From positions 37,302 to 101,301 of the forward strand of contig NZ_OY288130.1 of the NCBI RefSeq assembly GCF_958439165.1: 64,000 nt of DNA, given 5' to 3'. A model generated the notes under the pieces. The model was not told where the DNA came from, did not search any database, and worked only from the letters and a program-made list of their open reading frames with translations. Each line of letters opens with the position of its first letter. The stretch's first letter is position 1. The position numbers were made by a program, and so were the translations under genes. Origin of the DNA: an uncultured Hydrogenophaga sp. Its GTDB lineage: Bacteria > Pseudomonadota > Gammaproteobacteria > Burkholderiales > Burkholderiaceae_C. Of this stretch, positions 42,957 through 52,175 are shown one piece after another.

Positions 42957-43381
42957 ACACTTCAAATTCCCTTTCACTGGTCTGCAAGAACGGCGTTTGG
43001 GTTCATGAGCCTGAAAAAGGCAAGCACTACAAAGTCGACCTCGACCTGCATGTGACCACTGCGACAGGGGCCATTTCGCAACCCTTCGAGTTGATGTGCC
43101 TATCGATCTACGAAGACGTCCAGACAGCCAAGGAGTCTGGTGCATGTCTGCTTGAATGGATCCACAGGGTCGAGTCAGGCGAACTCGACATGGCCGACGT
43201 CGACGGCAACGCCTGGGTCATTTTCATCACCCGGGACAAAGTCTGGTTCGAAGGCCTGTACAACCAAGGCGAAGGGGGTGCCGTGACGTTCGCTCAGTTC
43301 AAACTGGCCGTGGAAACCTACGTGCGCTTCCTGGCCGATCCGGAAGGCAAGACCATCGAGGTGCCTTTCCCTGCCGATTGA
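42953..43381 (+). CDS. Orphan CdiI-like immunity protein (3)
   Basis: This 142-residue protein is the closest relative of the first CdiI. They share ACLLEWIHRVESGELDMADV, DGNAWVIFITRDKVWFEGLY and the end helix AVETYVRFLADPEGKTIEV almost throughout; only the first 35 residues are clearly different. The ATG overlaps the truncated toxin stop. Its base composition is higher in GC than the middle of the cassette region. It is followed by a terminator-like hairpin at 43402. It probably gives immunity to an EndoU toxin close to that of CdiA. Confidence 0.82.
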   Translation: MNTSNSLSLVCKNGVWVHEPEKGKHYKVDLDLHVTTATGAISQPFELMCLSIYEDVQTAKESGACLLEWIHRVESGELDMADVDGNAWVIFITRDKVWFEGLYNQGEGGAVTFAQFKLAVETYVRFLADPEGKTIEVPFPAD

Positions 43382-43401
43382 CGGGGCAGCAGCACAGCAA
43401 A

Positions 43402-43421
43402 AAGCCGCCCGAGGGCGGCTT
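43402..43421. terminator. Terminator hairpin between the cdi cassettes and the outer-membrane protein gene
   Basis: AAGCCGCC (43402-43409) and GGCGGCTT (43414-43421) form a perfect 8-bp stem with a 4-base loop. On the minus strand it is followed by a U run, so it clearly ends the outer-membrane protein transcript. On the plus strand the following bases are less U-rich, so it may act weakly for the cdi genes. Confidence 0.85.
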
Positions 43422-43443
43422 ATGTTATGGGCGGTGTGACCGG

Positions 43444-43995
43444 TCAGAAGCGGTAGCCATACGCAATACCCAGGCCCTTGACGGTGCCGCCATCCTTGCT
43501 GAGCCGGTGCATCCACGAAGCCTGCAGATAAGACGTCTTGGTCAGATTCACGTTGACGCCCAGGCCGTACGCGAAGTCGTTATAGGACTCCGACTCGGAA
43601 ATTCCGTCGTAAGACACAGTGGCACGGGTGCGCTGCCAGCCGAGGCGGCCAAACAGCTCGACGCCGTCGGCGAGCTCCACACCGGGACGCACGAACACGC
43701 CCAAATTGACGCCGGTCTTCACTTGGACTCCCATTCCGACGCCGTTGTAGCTCATCTCGTCCTTGCCGGCGCCAACGCCCAAGGTGGCCTCGACGGCCAC
43801 ATTCGGGTTGAAGCGGTAGCCCAGGGTCGTGTCGATGACGCCGGGCGATGACTTGACGCCGGAATCGCCCTTGAAGGTCAGGCGGGAATAGCCCACTTCC
43901 ACATAGGTGTTGAGATCGTTGGTCTGCGCTTGAGCGGTGCCTGCCAGGGTCAGGAGGGCCGCAGCGGCCACGGTAGCAATGAGGGTAGGTTGCAT
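43444..43995 (-). CDS. Small outer-membrane beta-barrel protein
   Basis: This 183-residue protein has a signal peptide (MQPTLIATVAAAALLTLAGT, cleavage near AQAQ) and a mature part of alternating hydrophobic strands consistent with an eight-strand barrel of the OmpX/Ail-like or OMP_b-brl type (YVEVGYSRLTFKG, then YLQASWMHRL). It ends in Phe183 as outer-membrane barrels do. The ATG at 43995 is chosen because it starts the signal peptide, though no ribosome site is evident; 44022 is a possible alternative. It may serve in adhesion or envelope stability. Confidence 0.85.
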   Translation of the reverse strand: MQPTLIATVAAAALLTLAGTAQAQTNDLNTYVEVGYSRLTFKGDSGVKSSPGVIDTTLGYRFNPNVAVEATLGVGAGKDEMSYNGVGMGVQVKTGVNLGVFVRPGVELADGVELFGRLGWQRTRATVSYDGISESESYNDFAYGLGVNVNLTKTSYLQASWMHRLSKDGGTVKGLGIAYGYRF

Positions 43996-44010
43996 GGTGA
44001 ATGGAGGAAT

Positions 44011-44037
44011 GAAAAGGCCCATGCGGGTGCATGGGCC
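44011..44037 (-). terminator. Terminator of the putrescine operon
   Basis: GGCCCATGC (44016-44024) and GCATGGGCC (44029-44037) form a perfect 9-bp stem with a 4-base loop, followed on the minus strand by UUUU. It lies 70 bp after the potI stop. Confidence 0.88.
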
Positions 44038-44107
44038 GATCGATCCTGGGTTTCACCAAGGGCGCAAACCCTCCCGGGGTTCCCGGGGCCGCCAGCGGCT
44101 AGGGAGC

Positions 44108-44968
44108 TCAATGCCCCTGCAAGGCCGCCACTTCCGCCCGCGCCGCCGCCGCAATCTCGCGCTCGCGGCGCCGGGTCTGCCGGGCCACCCACACCGCATA
44201 GGCGACGATGACGATGGTCACCGTGACGATGAGCAGGGTGGCCGCAGCGTAGATGGTCGGGTTGATGCCACGCCGGGCATAACCGAAGATCACCTGCGGC
44301 AAGGTGCTGACCCCGGGGCCGGACAGGAATTCCGAGATCACCACATCATCGAACGACAGGGTGAAGGCCAGCAGGAAGGCGGCCAGGATGGCCTGGAAGA
44401 TGTTGGGCAGCGTCACCAGGAAGAACACCTGGAGGGGCTTGGCACCCAGGTCCATGGCGGCTTCTTCGGTGGAGCGGTCCATCTCCATCAGGCGCGACTG
44501 GATCACCACCATGCCGTAGGCCATGCCGAGCAGCGTGTGACCCAGGATGATGGTGAGCATGCCGCGCTCGGGCCAGCCGAACACGTTCTGCGCACCCACG
44601 GCGAGCAGCAGCAGCGACAGGCCGATGATCACCTCGGGCATCACCAGCGGGGCGTTGACCATGCCGCTGAAGATGGTGCGGCCGGCAAAGCGCCGGTAAC
44701 GCACCAGCACGAAGGCGGCGAAGGTGGCCAGAACGGCCGAGAGCACGCCGGTGATGGCGGCCACCTTGAGCGACAGGAAGAAGCCTTCCACGATCTTGGT
44801 GTCGCGGGTCAGAGCCTCGTACCAGCGCAACGAGAAGCCGGTGAACCGGGCGTCCTGCCGGGTGCTGTTGAACGAGAAGACCATCATGAACAGCAGCGGC
44901 GCGTACAGGAACGCGAAGACCAGCGCCATCCAGACCTTGCCCGTGTGTTTTTCGAACAGTTGCTTCAT
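44108..44968 (-). CDS. potI: Putrescine ABC transporter permease PotI
   Basis: This 286-residue inner-membrane permease has six helices. The EAA loop EEAAMDLGAKPLQVFFLVTL near residues 170-190, which docks with the ATPase, is intact. NSTRQDARFTGFSLRWYEAL near 35 is characteristic of PotC/PotI. With PotH it forms the channel of the PotFGHI putrescine importer. It starts 10 bp after the potH stop and is the last gene before the terminator at 44011-44037. Confidence 0.95.
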   Translation of the reverse strand: MKQLFEKHTGKVWMALVFAFLYAPLLFMMVFSFNSTRQDARFTGFSLRWYEALTRDTKIVEGFFLSLKVAAITGVLSAVLATFAAFVLVRYRRFAGRTIFSGMVNAPLVMPEVIIGLSLLLLAVGAQNVFGWPERGMLTIILGHTLLGMAYGMVVIQSRLMEMDRSTEEAAMDLGAKPLQVFFLVTLPNIFQAILAAFLLAFTLSFDDVVISEFLSGPGVSTLPQVIFGYARRGINPTIYAAATLLIVTVTIVIVAYAVWVARQTRRREREIAAAARAEVAALQGH

Positions 44969-44978
44969 GGCGGGCTCC

Positions 44979-45884
44979 TCAGGTGCGCTGCTCGGTCTTG
45001 CTGCTGTAGTTGTAGTACAGCGCCAGCGGCACGACGATGACGGCGATCATGACCACGGCCAGCGCCGTGGCACGGGGCCAGTTGTTGGCCGTGAACATCT
45101 CGTCCCAGACCACGCGGCCGATCATGAGGTTCTCCGGGCCGCCGAGCAGCGAGGGGATCACGAACTCGCCCACGCAGGGAATGAACACCAGCATGAAGCC
45201 GGCGATGATGCCCGAGCGGGACAGCGGCACGGTCACCAGCCAGAACGCCTTGAACGGCGTGGTGCCGAGGTCGTACGCGGCCTCCAGCAGGCGGAAGTCC
45301 ATCTTCACCAGGTTGGCGTACAGGGGCAGCACCATGAAGGGCAGGTAGACATAGGTCATGCCCAGCAGCATGGAGACGTCGGTGTAGAGCATCTGGATCG
45401 GCTCGCTGGTGATGCCCACGGCCATCAGGGCCCGGTTGAGCACGCCCTGGTCGCCCAGGATGCCCTTCCAGGCATAGACCCGCAGCAGGAACGAGGTCCA
45501 GAACGGCAGCATCACCATCAGCAGCAGGGCCGGGCGCACGCTGGCCGGCGAACGGGCGATGAAGTAGGCGAACGGGTAGCCCAGGATCAGGCACAGCACC
45601 GCGGTGCACAGCGCATACCAGATGGAGCGCAGGTAGGCCTCCACATAGAGCGTCTGGAACAGCGGGGCGCCCTCTTCCATGCGGAAGATGGAGAGGTAGT
45701 TCTCGTACTTCAGGCTGAGCACGCCGGTGACCGGGTCCCACAGCGGCTTGAACGGACTGAGGTCGTTCCCCATGTCCACGAAGCTGATGTAGGCCAGGAT
45801 CAGGAAGGGCAGGAAGAAGAAGACGATCAGCCAGGCGTAGGGCACGCCGATGACGAATCGCTTGCCGGGAGAGGGCAGGTTCAT
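44979..45884 (-). CDS. potH: Putrescine ABC transporter permease PotH
   Basis: This 301-residue permease of the PotB/PotH type has six helices; SFLLRVYAWKGILG near 170 and the EAA loop LEAAYDLGTTPFKAFWLVTV near 205-225 are typical. It pairs with PotI. The gap to potG is 13 bp and to potI 10 bp, consistent with one transcript. Confidence 0.95.
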   Translation of the reverse strand: MNLPSPGKRFVIGVPYAWLIVFFFLPFLILAYISFVDMGNDLSPFKPLWDPVTGVLSLKYENYLSIFRMEEGAPLFQTLYVEAYLRSIWYALCTAVLCLILGYPFAYFIARSPASVRPALLLMVMLPFWTSFLLRVYAWKGILGDQGVLNRALMAVGITSEPIQMLYTDVSMLLGMTYVYLPFMVLPLYANLVKMDFRLLEAAYDLGTTPFKAFWLVTVPLSRSGIIAGFMLVFIPCVGEFVIPSLLGGPENLMIGRVVWDEMFTANNWPRATALAVVMIAVIVVPLALYYNYSSKTEQRT

Positions 45885-45897
45885 GGTCGGCCTCCGG

Positions 45898-47001
<1,104 letters not shown>

Positions 47002-47043
47002 GGGATGCGCCTCTTGTGGGGTGGGGTTGTTGAAGGTCGACAG

Positions 47044-47085
47044 AAAAAGAAACGGGGCTGTTCATACGGTGGTACGAACAGCCCC
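47044..47085 (-). terminator. Intra-operon terminator or attenuator between potF and potG
   Basis: GGGGCTGTTC (47054-47063) and GAACAGCCCC (47076-47085) form a perfect 10-bp stem with a 12-base loop. On the minus strand it is followed by a U-rich run. It lies 30 bp after the potF stop and before potG, so it probably raises the ratio of binding protein to membrane complex or stabilises the potF message. Confidence 0.82.
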
Positions 47086-47115
47086 GGGGGTCACGGCCCG
47101 ATCAGGACAGCAGGA

Positions 47116-48285
47116 TCAGCGGCCGGTCTTGAAGGCGTTGTAGGCGGTGGCCATGGCTTCGCGGGCTTCGTTGGTGAAGCTGCTCGGCGGGATCATCTTG
47201 GAGATGTAGGCATCTTCCACAAAGATGGTCTTGTTGCCGGCGATGGCGGGGTCCACCTTGGCCACTGCGGCCTTGTTGCCCGAGTTGTAGTTCATCTCGT
47301 TGGCCATCGCTGCGCCGCTCTCGGGGCTCAGGAAGAAGTTGATGAACGCATGGGCGTTGTTCGGATGCTTGGCGTCCTTGGTGACGGCCATGGTGTCGAA
47401 GAACGACAGCGCGCCGGTGGACGGCAGCAGGGCCTCGATCTCGTCCTTGGAGCCGTTCTCCTGGGCACGACCGGCCGCGATGTTCACGTCACCCGCCCAG
47501 CCGATGGCCACGCAGGCCTTGCCGCCGGCGATGTCGTCGATCATGGTCGAGCTGAACAGGCGGATGTCCTTGCGCACCTTGGCCAGCATCTCGGTGGCGG
47601 CCTTGTAGTCGGCCGGATCGTTGGAGTACGCGTCCTTGCCGATGTAGTGCAGGGCCACCGGGATGATCTCGGTCGGCGAGTCCAGGTAGGCGATGCCGCA
47701 CGACTTCAGCTTGCTGGTGTACTCGGGCTTGAACACCAGATCCCATGCGTTCTCGGGCATGGGGGTGTTGCCCAGGGCCTTGGCGACCTTGGTCTTGTTG
47801 ATGCCCACGGTGGTGAAGCTCCAGGCCCAGGGCACCAGGTGCTTGTTGTCCGGGTCGGCCTTGGTCAGGACCTGCATCACCGACGGATCCAGGTTGGCGT
47901 AGTTGGGGATCTTGGACTTGTCCAGGGGCTGGAAGAAGCCGGCTTCGATCTGGGGCTTGGCGAACACGGTGCCGGGCACGACGATGTCGTAGCCGGTGTT
48001 GCCGGCGACCAGCTTGGCGTTCAGGGCCTCGTTGGTCTCGAAGGTGTCGTAGTTCACCTTGATGCCGGTCGCTTTCTCGAACTCGGCAATCATGTTCTCG
48101 GGGATGTAGTCGGGCCAGTTGTAGATGTTGAGGACCTTCTCGTCATCCAGCACCGGACCGGCCGGCGCAGCCGGGGCAGCGGCCACCGGGGCCGGGGCGG
48201 CAGGAGCAGCGACCGGCTCCTCCTTTTTGCCGCAGGCGGCCAGCAGCATGGCCGACATCGCGAGAACCAGAACGTGCTTCTTCAT
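47116..48285 (-). CDS. potF: Putrescine-binding protein PotF, predicted lipoprotein
   Basis: This 389-residue periplasmic binding protein delivers putrescine to PotGHI. It starts with a lipobox (MSAMLLAACGKKE, Cys at residue 18), then an Ala/Pro-rich linker (VAAPAAPAPVAAAPAAPAG). The mature domain opens VLNIYNWPDYIPENMI, the PotF/PotD pattern, and includes AIGWAGDVNIA near residue 260. A lipid anchor is not the rule for PotF of enteric bacteria. The start at 48285 has AGGAGA upstream. spuC, puuA and puuD lie just upstream on the same strand. Confidence 0.94.
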   Translation of the reverse strand: MKKHVLVLAMSAMLLAACGKKEEPVAAPAAPAPVAAAPAAPAGPVLDDEKVLNIYNWPDYIPENMIAEFEKATGIKVNYDTFETNEALNAKLVAGNTGYDIVVPGTVFAKPQIEAGFFQPLDKSKIPNYANLDPSVMQVLTKADPDNKHLVPWAWSFTTVGINKTKVAKALGNTPMPENAWDLVFKPEYTSKLKSCGIAYLDSPTEIIPVALHYIGKDAYSNDPADYKAATEMLAKVRKDIRLFSSTMIDDIAGGKACVAIGWAGDVNIAAGRAQENGSKDEIEALLPSTGALSFFDTMAVTKDAKHPNNAHAFINFFLSPESGAAMANEMNYNSGNKAAVAKVDPAIAGNKTIFVEDAYISKMIPPSSFTNEAREAMATAYNAFKTGR

Positions 48286-48435
48286 GGTGATGCTTTCTCC
48301 TGAACGAGGGTGTGTGGACCGAAAGGATTCAACGCTCCGGGCGGGGAGACACGCTGACAGCAAGCAAGTTCCAGACCCGGCAGACGCCTTGCCCCGCCGC
48401 CCGGGGCACGGGCGCAGGTGCGGCGGTCATTCTAG

Positions 48436-49875
48436 TCAGGAGTGCAGCCCTTCGGCGCGCAATTGCACCAAAGTGGCGTCCAGACACTGGCGGATCAGGC
48501 CCATCAGCTCGTCGATCTGGGCCCGGGTGATGACCAGCGGGGGGGCGATGATCATCCGGTCGCCCACGGCGCGCATGATCAGACCGTTCTTGAAGCAGTG
48601 GGCGCGGCACTTCATGCCCACGCCCAGGTCGGGGTCGAAGGTCTCGCCGGTGGCCTTGTCCTTCACCAGCACCAGACCGGCGACCAGGCCGCAGGTTTCG
48701 GCCACGCCCACCAGCGGGTGCTCGTTGAGCTCGGCAAAGCGCTGGGCCAGGTAGGGGCCGGTGTCGTTCTTCACCTTGCCGGGCAGGTCCTCGCGCTCCA
48801 TCAGCTCCAGGTTGGCCAGCGCCACCGCGCAGGCCACCGGATGGCCGCTGTAGGTGTAGCCATGGTTGAACTCGCCGCCCTGCTCGATCAGCACCTGGGC
48901 GACGCGGTCGCCCACCATCACGCCGCCCAGGGGCACATAGCCGCTGGTCACGCCCTTGGCAAAGGTCACCAGATCGGGCCGGTAGCCGAACTTCTCGTAG
49001 GCGAACCAGTGGCCCAGGCGGCCGAAGGCACAGATCACCTCGTCGGAGATCAGCAGGATGCCGTACTGGTCGACGATGCGCTGGATCTCGGGCCAGTAGG
49101 TTTCCGGCGGGATGATCACGCCACCGGCGCCCTGCACCGGCTCGGCGATGAAGGCCGCCACCCGCTCGGGGCCGACTTCCAGGATCTTGGCTTCCAGCCA
49201 GCCGGCGGCCCGGCGGCCGAAATCGGCCGCCGACTCGCCCGGTTGCGCATTCTCGAAGTGGTACGGCTGCTCGATGTGCACGATGTCCGGGATGGGCAGG
49301 TCGCCCTGGGCATGCATGCCGCTCATGCCGCCCAGCGAGGCGCCGGCCATGGTGGAGCCGTGGTAGGCGTTGTGGCGGCTGATGATCACCTTGCGCTGCG
49401 GCTGCCCGAGCAGGTCCCAGTAGCGGCGCACCAGACGCACATTGGTGTCGTTGCTCTCCGAGCCGCTGCTGGAGAAGAACACATGCTCGAAGCGCCGCCC
49501 ACCCACCACCGGGGCCAGCGAAGCCAGCTTGGAGGCCAGCTGCACCGCCGGCACGTTGGTGGTCTGGAAGAAGCTGTTGTAGTAGGGCAGCGTCATGAGC
49601 TGCTGGTAAGCGGCGTCGGCCAGTTCCTTGCGGCCATACCCGGCGTTGACGCACCACAGGCCGCTCATGGCGTCCAGGATGCGGTGGCCTTCGGAGTCCC
49701 ACACATAGATGTTCTCGGCCCGGGTCATGACCCGCGCGCCGCGCGTGGCGAGATCACCGTGGTCGGTGAACGGGTGGATGAAATGCGCGCTGTCCTGGGC
49801 CTGGATGGCCCGGGTGTCGTGCTGTTCGGCGCGGCGGACGATGGCGGGCGGTGCGATGAGGGTGGAGGTGTTCAT
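48436..49875 (-). CDS. spuC: Putrescine-pyruvate aminotransferase (SpuC-like)
   Basis: This 479-residue class III PLP enzyme moves the amino group of putrescine or a related amine to pyruvate. The Schiff-base lysine is Lys307 in LVTFAKGVTSGYVPLGG. FFSSSGSESNDTNVRLVR near 133 and the opening DSAHFIHPFTDHGDL are the SpuC/omega-aminotransferase type. The gene sits between puuA and potF. It offers a route from putrescine to 4-aminobutyraldehyde parallel to the gamma-glutamyl route. Confidence 0.92.
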   Translation of the reverse strand: MNTSTLIAPPAIVRRAEQHDTRAIQAQDSAHFIHPFTDHGDLATRGARVMTRAENIYVWDSEGHRILDAMSGLWCVNAGYGRKELADAAYQQLMTLPYYNSFFQTTNVPAVQLASKLASLAPVVGGRRFEHVFFSSSGSESNDTNVRLVRRYWDLLGQPQRKVIISRHNAYHGSTMAGASLGGMSGMHAQGDLPIPDIVHIEQPYHFENAQPGESAADFGRRAAGWLEAKILEVGPERVAAFIAEPVQGAGGVIIPPETYWPEIQRIVDQYGILLISDEVICAFGRLGHWFAYEKFGYRPDLVTFAKGVTSGYVPLGGVMVGDRVAQVLIEQGGEFNHGYTYSGHPVACAVALANLELMEREDLPGKVKNDTGPYLAQRFAELNEHPLVGVAETCGLVAGLVLVKDKATGETFDPDLGVGMKCRAHCFKNGLIMRAVGDRMIIAPPLVITRAQIDELMGLIRQCLDATLVQLRAEGLHS

Positions 49876-49896
49876 GGCGGTTCGCTTTCAGGCAGA

Positions 49897-51270
49897 TCAG
49901 ACGTGCAGCAGCAGGTGTTCGCGTTCCCAGGGCGAGATCACTTTCATGAACTCGTCGAACTCCAGTTCCTTGATCTCGGAGTAGATGGTCACGAACTCCT
50001 TGCCCAGCACCTCGTGCAGGTCGGGTTCGCGGCGCAGCCAGTCCAGGGCCTCGCCCAGGCTGCGCGGCAGCGAGTAGGGCGCGAGATACGCGTCGCCCTT
50101 CATCTCGGGCTTGGGCTTGATCTTGTTCTTCAGGCCCAGGTACCCGCACGCCAGGGTCATGGCCATGGCCACATACGGGTTGGCGTCGGCACCGATCACC
50201 CGGTTCTCGACCCGACGTGCCTGCGGCGTGGAGATCGGCGAGCGGATGCCCACCGTCCGGTTGTCGTGGCCCCATTCGATGTTGATGGGGGCCGCCGTGT
50301 GGCGCGACAGGCGCCGGTAGCTGTTCACATAGGGCGCCACCAGCACCATGGCTGCCGGGATGTAGCGCTGCAGACCACCGATGTAGTGGTGGAAGGCATC
50401 GGAGGCCGATCCGTCCTCGTTGCTGAAGATGTTGCGGCCGGTCGCCTTGTCGACGATGCTCTGGTGCACATGCATGGCGCTGCCCGGCTCGCCCGCGATC
50501 GGCTTGGCCATGAAGGTGGCGTACATGTCGTGGCGCAGTGCGGCCTCGCGCACGGTGCGCTTGAAGAAGAACACCTCGTCGGCCAGACCCAGCGGATGGG
50601 CATGGAAGAAGTTGATCTCCATCTGGCCCGCGCCGACCTCGTGGATCAGCGTGTCCACGTTCAACCCCATCTTCTCGCAGTAGTCGTAGATCTCCTCGAA
50701 CAGCGGGTCGAACTCGTTGACCGCATCGATGGAATACGCCTGGCGCGATGTCTCGGCCCGGCCGCTGCGGCCGATCGGCGGCTTCAGCAGGGTGTTGGGA
50801 TCGGTGTTGCGGGCGGTCAGGTAGAACTCCAGCTCGGGTGCCACCACCGGGTCCCAGCCCTCGGCCTCGTAAAGGTTGCACACATGGCGGAGCACGCTGC
50901 GCGGGGCGAACGGCACCAGCTTGCCCTGGTGGTCGAAGCAGTCGTGGATGACCTGTGCCGTGGGGTCGGTAGCCCAGGGGACGATGCGGGCAGTGGTCGG
51001 GTCCGGGCGCAGCTGCATGTCGCGATCGGTCGGCTCGATCACGTCGTAGTAGGGACCGCTCTCCGGGAACTCGCCGGTCACGCCCATGGCGACGATGGCC
51101 TGGGGCAGGCGCATGCCGCGGTCTTCGGTGAACTTCTCGCGCGGCAGGATCTTGCCGCGCGCCACACCGGTCAGGTCGGGCACCAGGCATTCCACCTCGG
51201 TCACGCGGCGGTCGTTGAGCCAGTTCTCCAGGTCGTTGAAGGTCTTGGGGGCTGTTTTCTGGGCGTTCAT
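49897..51270 (-). CDS. puuA: Gamma-glutamylputrescine synthetase
   Basis: This 457-residue member of the glutamine synthetase family couples glutamate to putrescine with ATP, the first step of the Puu route. The leader NDLENWLNDRRVTEVECLVPD, APELEFYL metal site near residue 140, GSAMHVHQSIVDK near 255 and RVENRVIGADANPYVAMAMT near 350 follow the PuuA/SpuB/SpuI pattern. It lies 16 bp after puuD and 21 bp before spuC. A second, more distant ligase of the same fold is encoded at 26891. Confidence 0.93.
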   Translation of the reverse strand: MNAQKTAPKTFNDLENWLNDRRVTEVECLVPDLTGVARGKILPREKFTEDRGMRLPQAIVAMGVTGEFPESGPYYDVIEPTDRDMQLRPDPTTARIVPWATDPTAQVIHDCFDHQGKLVPFAPRSVLRHVCNLYEAEGWDPVVAPELEFYLTARNTDPNTLLKPPIGRSGRAETSRQAYSIDAVNEFDPLFEEIYDYCEKMGLNVDTLIHEVGAGQMEINFFHAHPLGLADEVFFFKRTVREAALRHDMYATFMAKPIAGEPGSAMHVHQSIVDKATGRNIFSNEDGSASDAFHHYIGGLQRYIPAAMVLVAPYVNSYRRLSRHTAAPINIEWGHDNRTVGIRSPISTPQARRVENRVIGADANPYVAMAMTLACGYLGLKNKIKPKPEMKGDAYLAPYSLPRSLGEALDWLRREPDLHEVLGKEFVTIYSEIKELEFDEFMKVISPWEREHLLLHV

Positions 51271-51286
51271 GGCCGTTTCCTTGTCG

Positions 51287-52096
51287 TCAGGGCTCGTCGT
51301 GTTGTGCGGTCAGTGTCGCTCGGGGAACCGGGTCGCGCTGGCTTCGGCGTTGCCGGCAGGCGCGACCGAAGGCCTCGAAGATGGCGCTGTAGAACGGGTT
51401 CTCCCAGCAACGCCATTCGGGGTGGAACTGCACCGCATAGGCAAAGGTCCGGGCGCCCAGCACCTCGAAGGCCTCGATCTGGCCGTCCGGGGCATGGGCC
51501 AGGGCGCGCAGGCCGTCGGCCAGGCGGTTGATGCCCTGCCCGTGCAGCGAATTCACCTGCACCTCGGTGCCGCCGGCCCACTCGGCAAAGGCGCTGTCCG
51601 GCACCAGGTTGATCGGGTGGCGGGGGGCGTACTGCACGTCGGGAGGCTGTCCCTTGGGCTCACGGTGGTCCATGCGCCCGGGCACGTTCTGCACCTGCTG
51701 GTACAGCGTGCCGCCCAGCGCCACGTTGATTTCCTGAAAGCCGCGGCAGATGCCCAGCAGCGGCACACCTTCGCGCACGCAGGTGCGCACCAGGGCCAGG
51801 GTGAGCTGGTCGCGCTCGGCGTCCAGGGGCAATGAAGGATCGGCCACCGGCTCGTCGAAGTGCGAGGGGTGCACGTTGGAAGGGGAGCCGGTGAGCATGA
51901 CGCCGTCGACCAGGGCGAGCAGCTCGTCGATCTGGTCGGCGCTGGCCAGGGGGAACATCACGGGCTGGGCCCGGGCGCCCACCTTGACCGCGCGGGCGTA
52001 TTTGTCGCCCAGCAGCAGGAAGGGCATCTGGTGGCCGTGGTCGCCCATGAGGCGGTGGTCGGCAGGGAGCCAGACCATGCTTGGCGGCTTGTTCAT
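51287..52096 (-). CDS. puuD: Gamma-glutamyl-GABA hydrolase
   Basis: This 269-residue class I glutamine amidotransferase-like hydrolase frees GABA from gamma-glutamyl-GABA. The nucleophile is Cys117 in PLLGICRGFQEINVALGG and the triad His is in AVQFHPEWR. The opening VWLPADHRLMGDHGHQMPF is family-typical. The start at 52096 has GGAG upstream; the open frame before it has no family match. It is the first gene of the puuD-puuA-spuC-pot unit and is divergent from the MocR regulator. Confidence 0.93.
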   Translation of the reverse strand: MNKPPSMVWLPADHRLMGDHGHQMPFLLLGDKYARAVKVGARAQPVMFPLASADQIDELLALVDGVMLTGSPSNVHPSHFDEPVADPSLPLDAERDQLTLALVRTCVREGVPLLGICRGFQEINVALGGTLYQQVQNVPGRMDHREPKGQPPDVQYAPRHPINLVPDSAFAEWAGGTEVQVNSLHGQGINRLADGLRALAHAPDGQIEAFEVLGARTFAYAVQFHPEWRCWENPFYSAIFEAFGRACRQRRSQRDPVPRATLTAQHDEP

Positions 52097-52115
52097 GCAA
52101 TCTCCGGTTGCAGAC

Positions 52116-52144
52116 CATTGTGGCCGTCGAATTGGATCACAATG
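52116..52144. promoter_or_regulatory. Candidate operator in the puuD/mocR divergent promoter
   Basis: CATTGTG (52116-52122) and CACAATG (52138-52144) are a perfect 7-bp inverted repeat with a 15-bp spacer. Inside it lies ATTGGATC (52131-52138), close to the ATTGGACC/GGTCCAAT pair found before speB at 55990-56036. A MocR protein encoded next door is the likely binder. Confidence 0.5.
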
Positions 52145-52175
52145 AGGGCCAGTTGAGCCAACCACATGGTGCCAC

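Noticed and set aside
48391..48407. GCCCC/GGGGC hairpin between spuC and potF as a terminator
   Set aside because: The stem is only 5 bp and no U run follows on the minus strand, so readthrough from spuC to potF remains likely.
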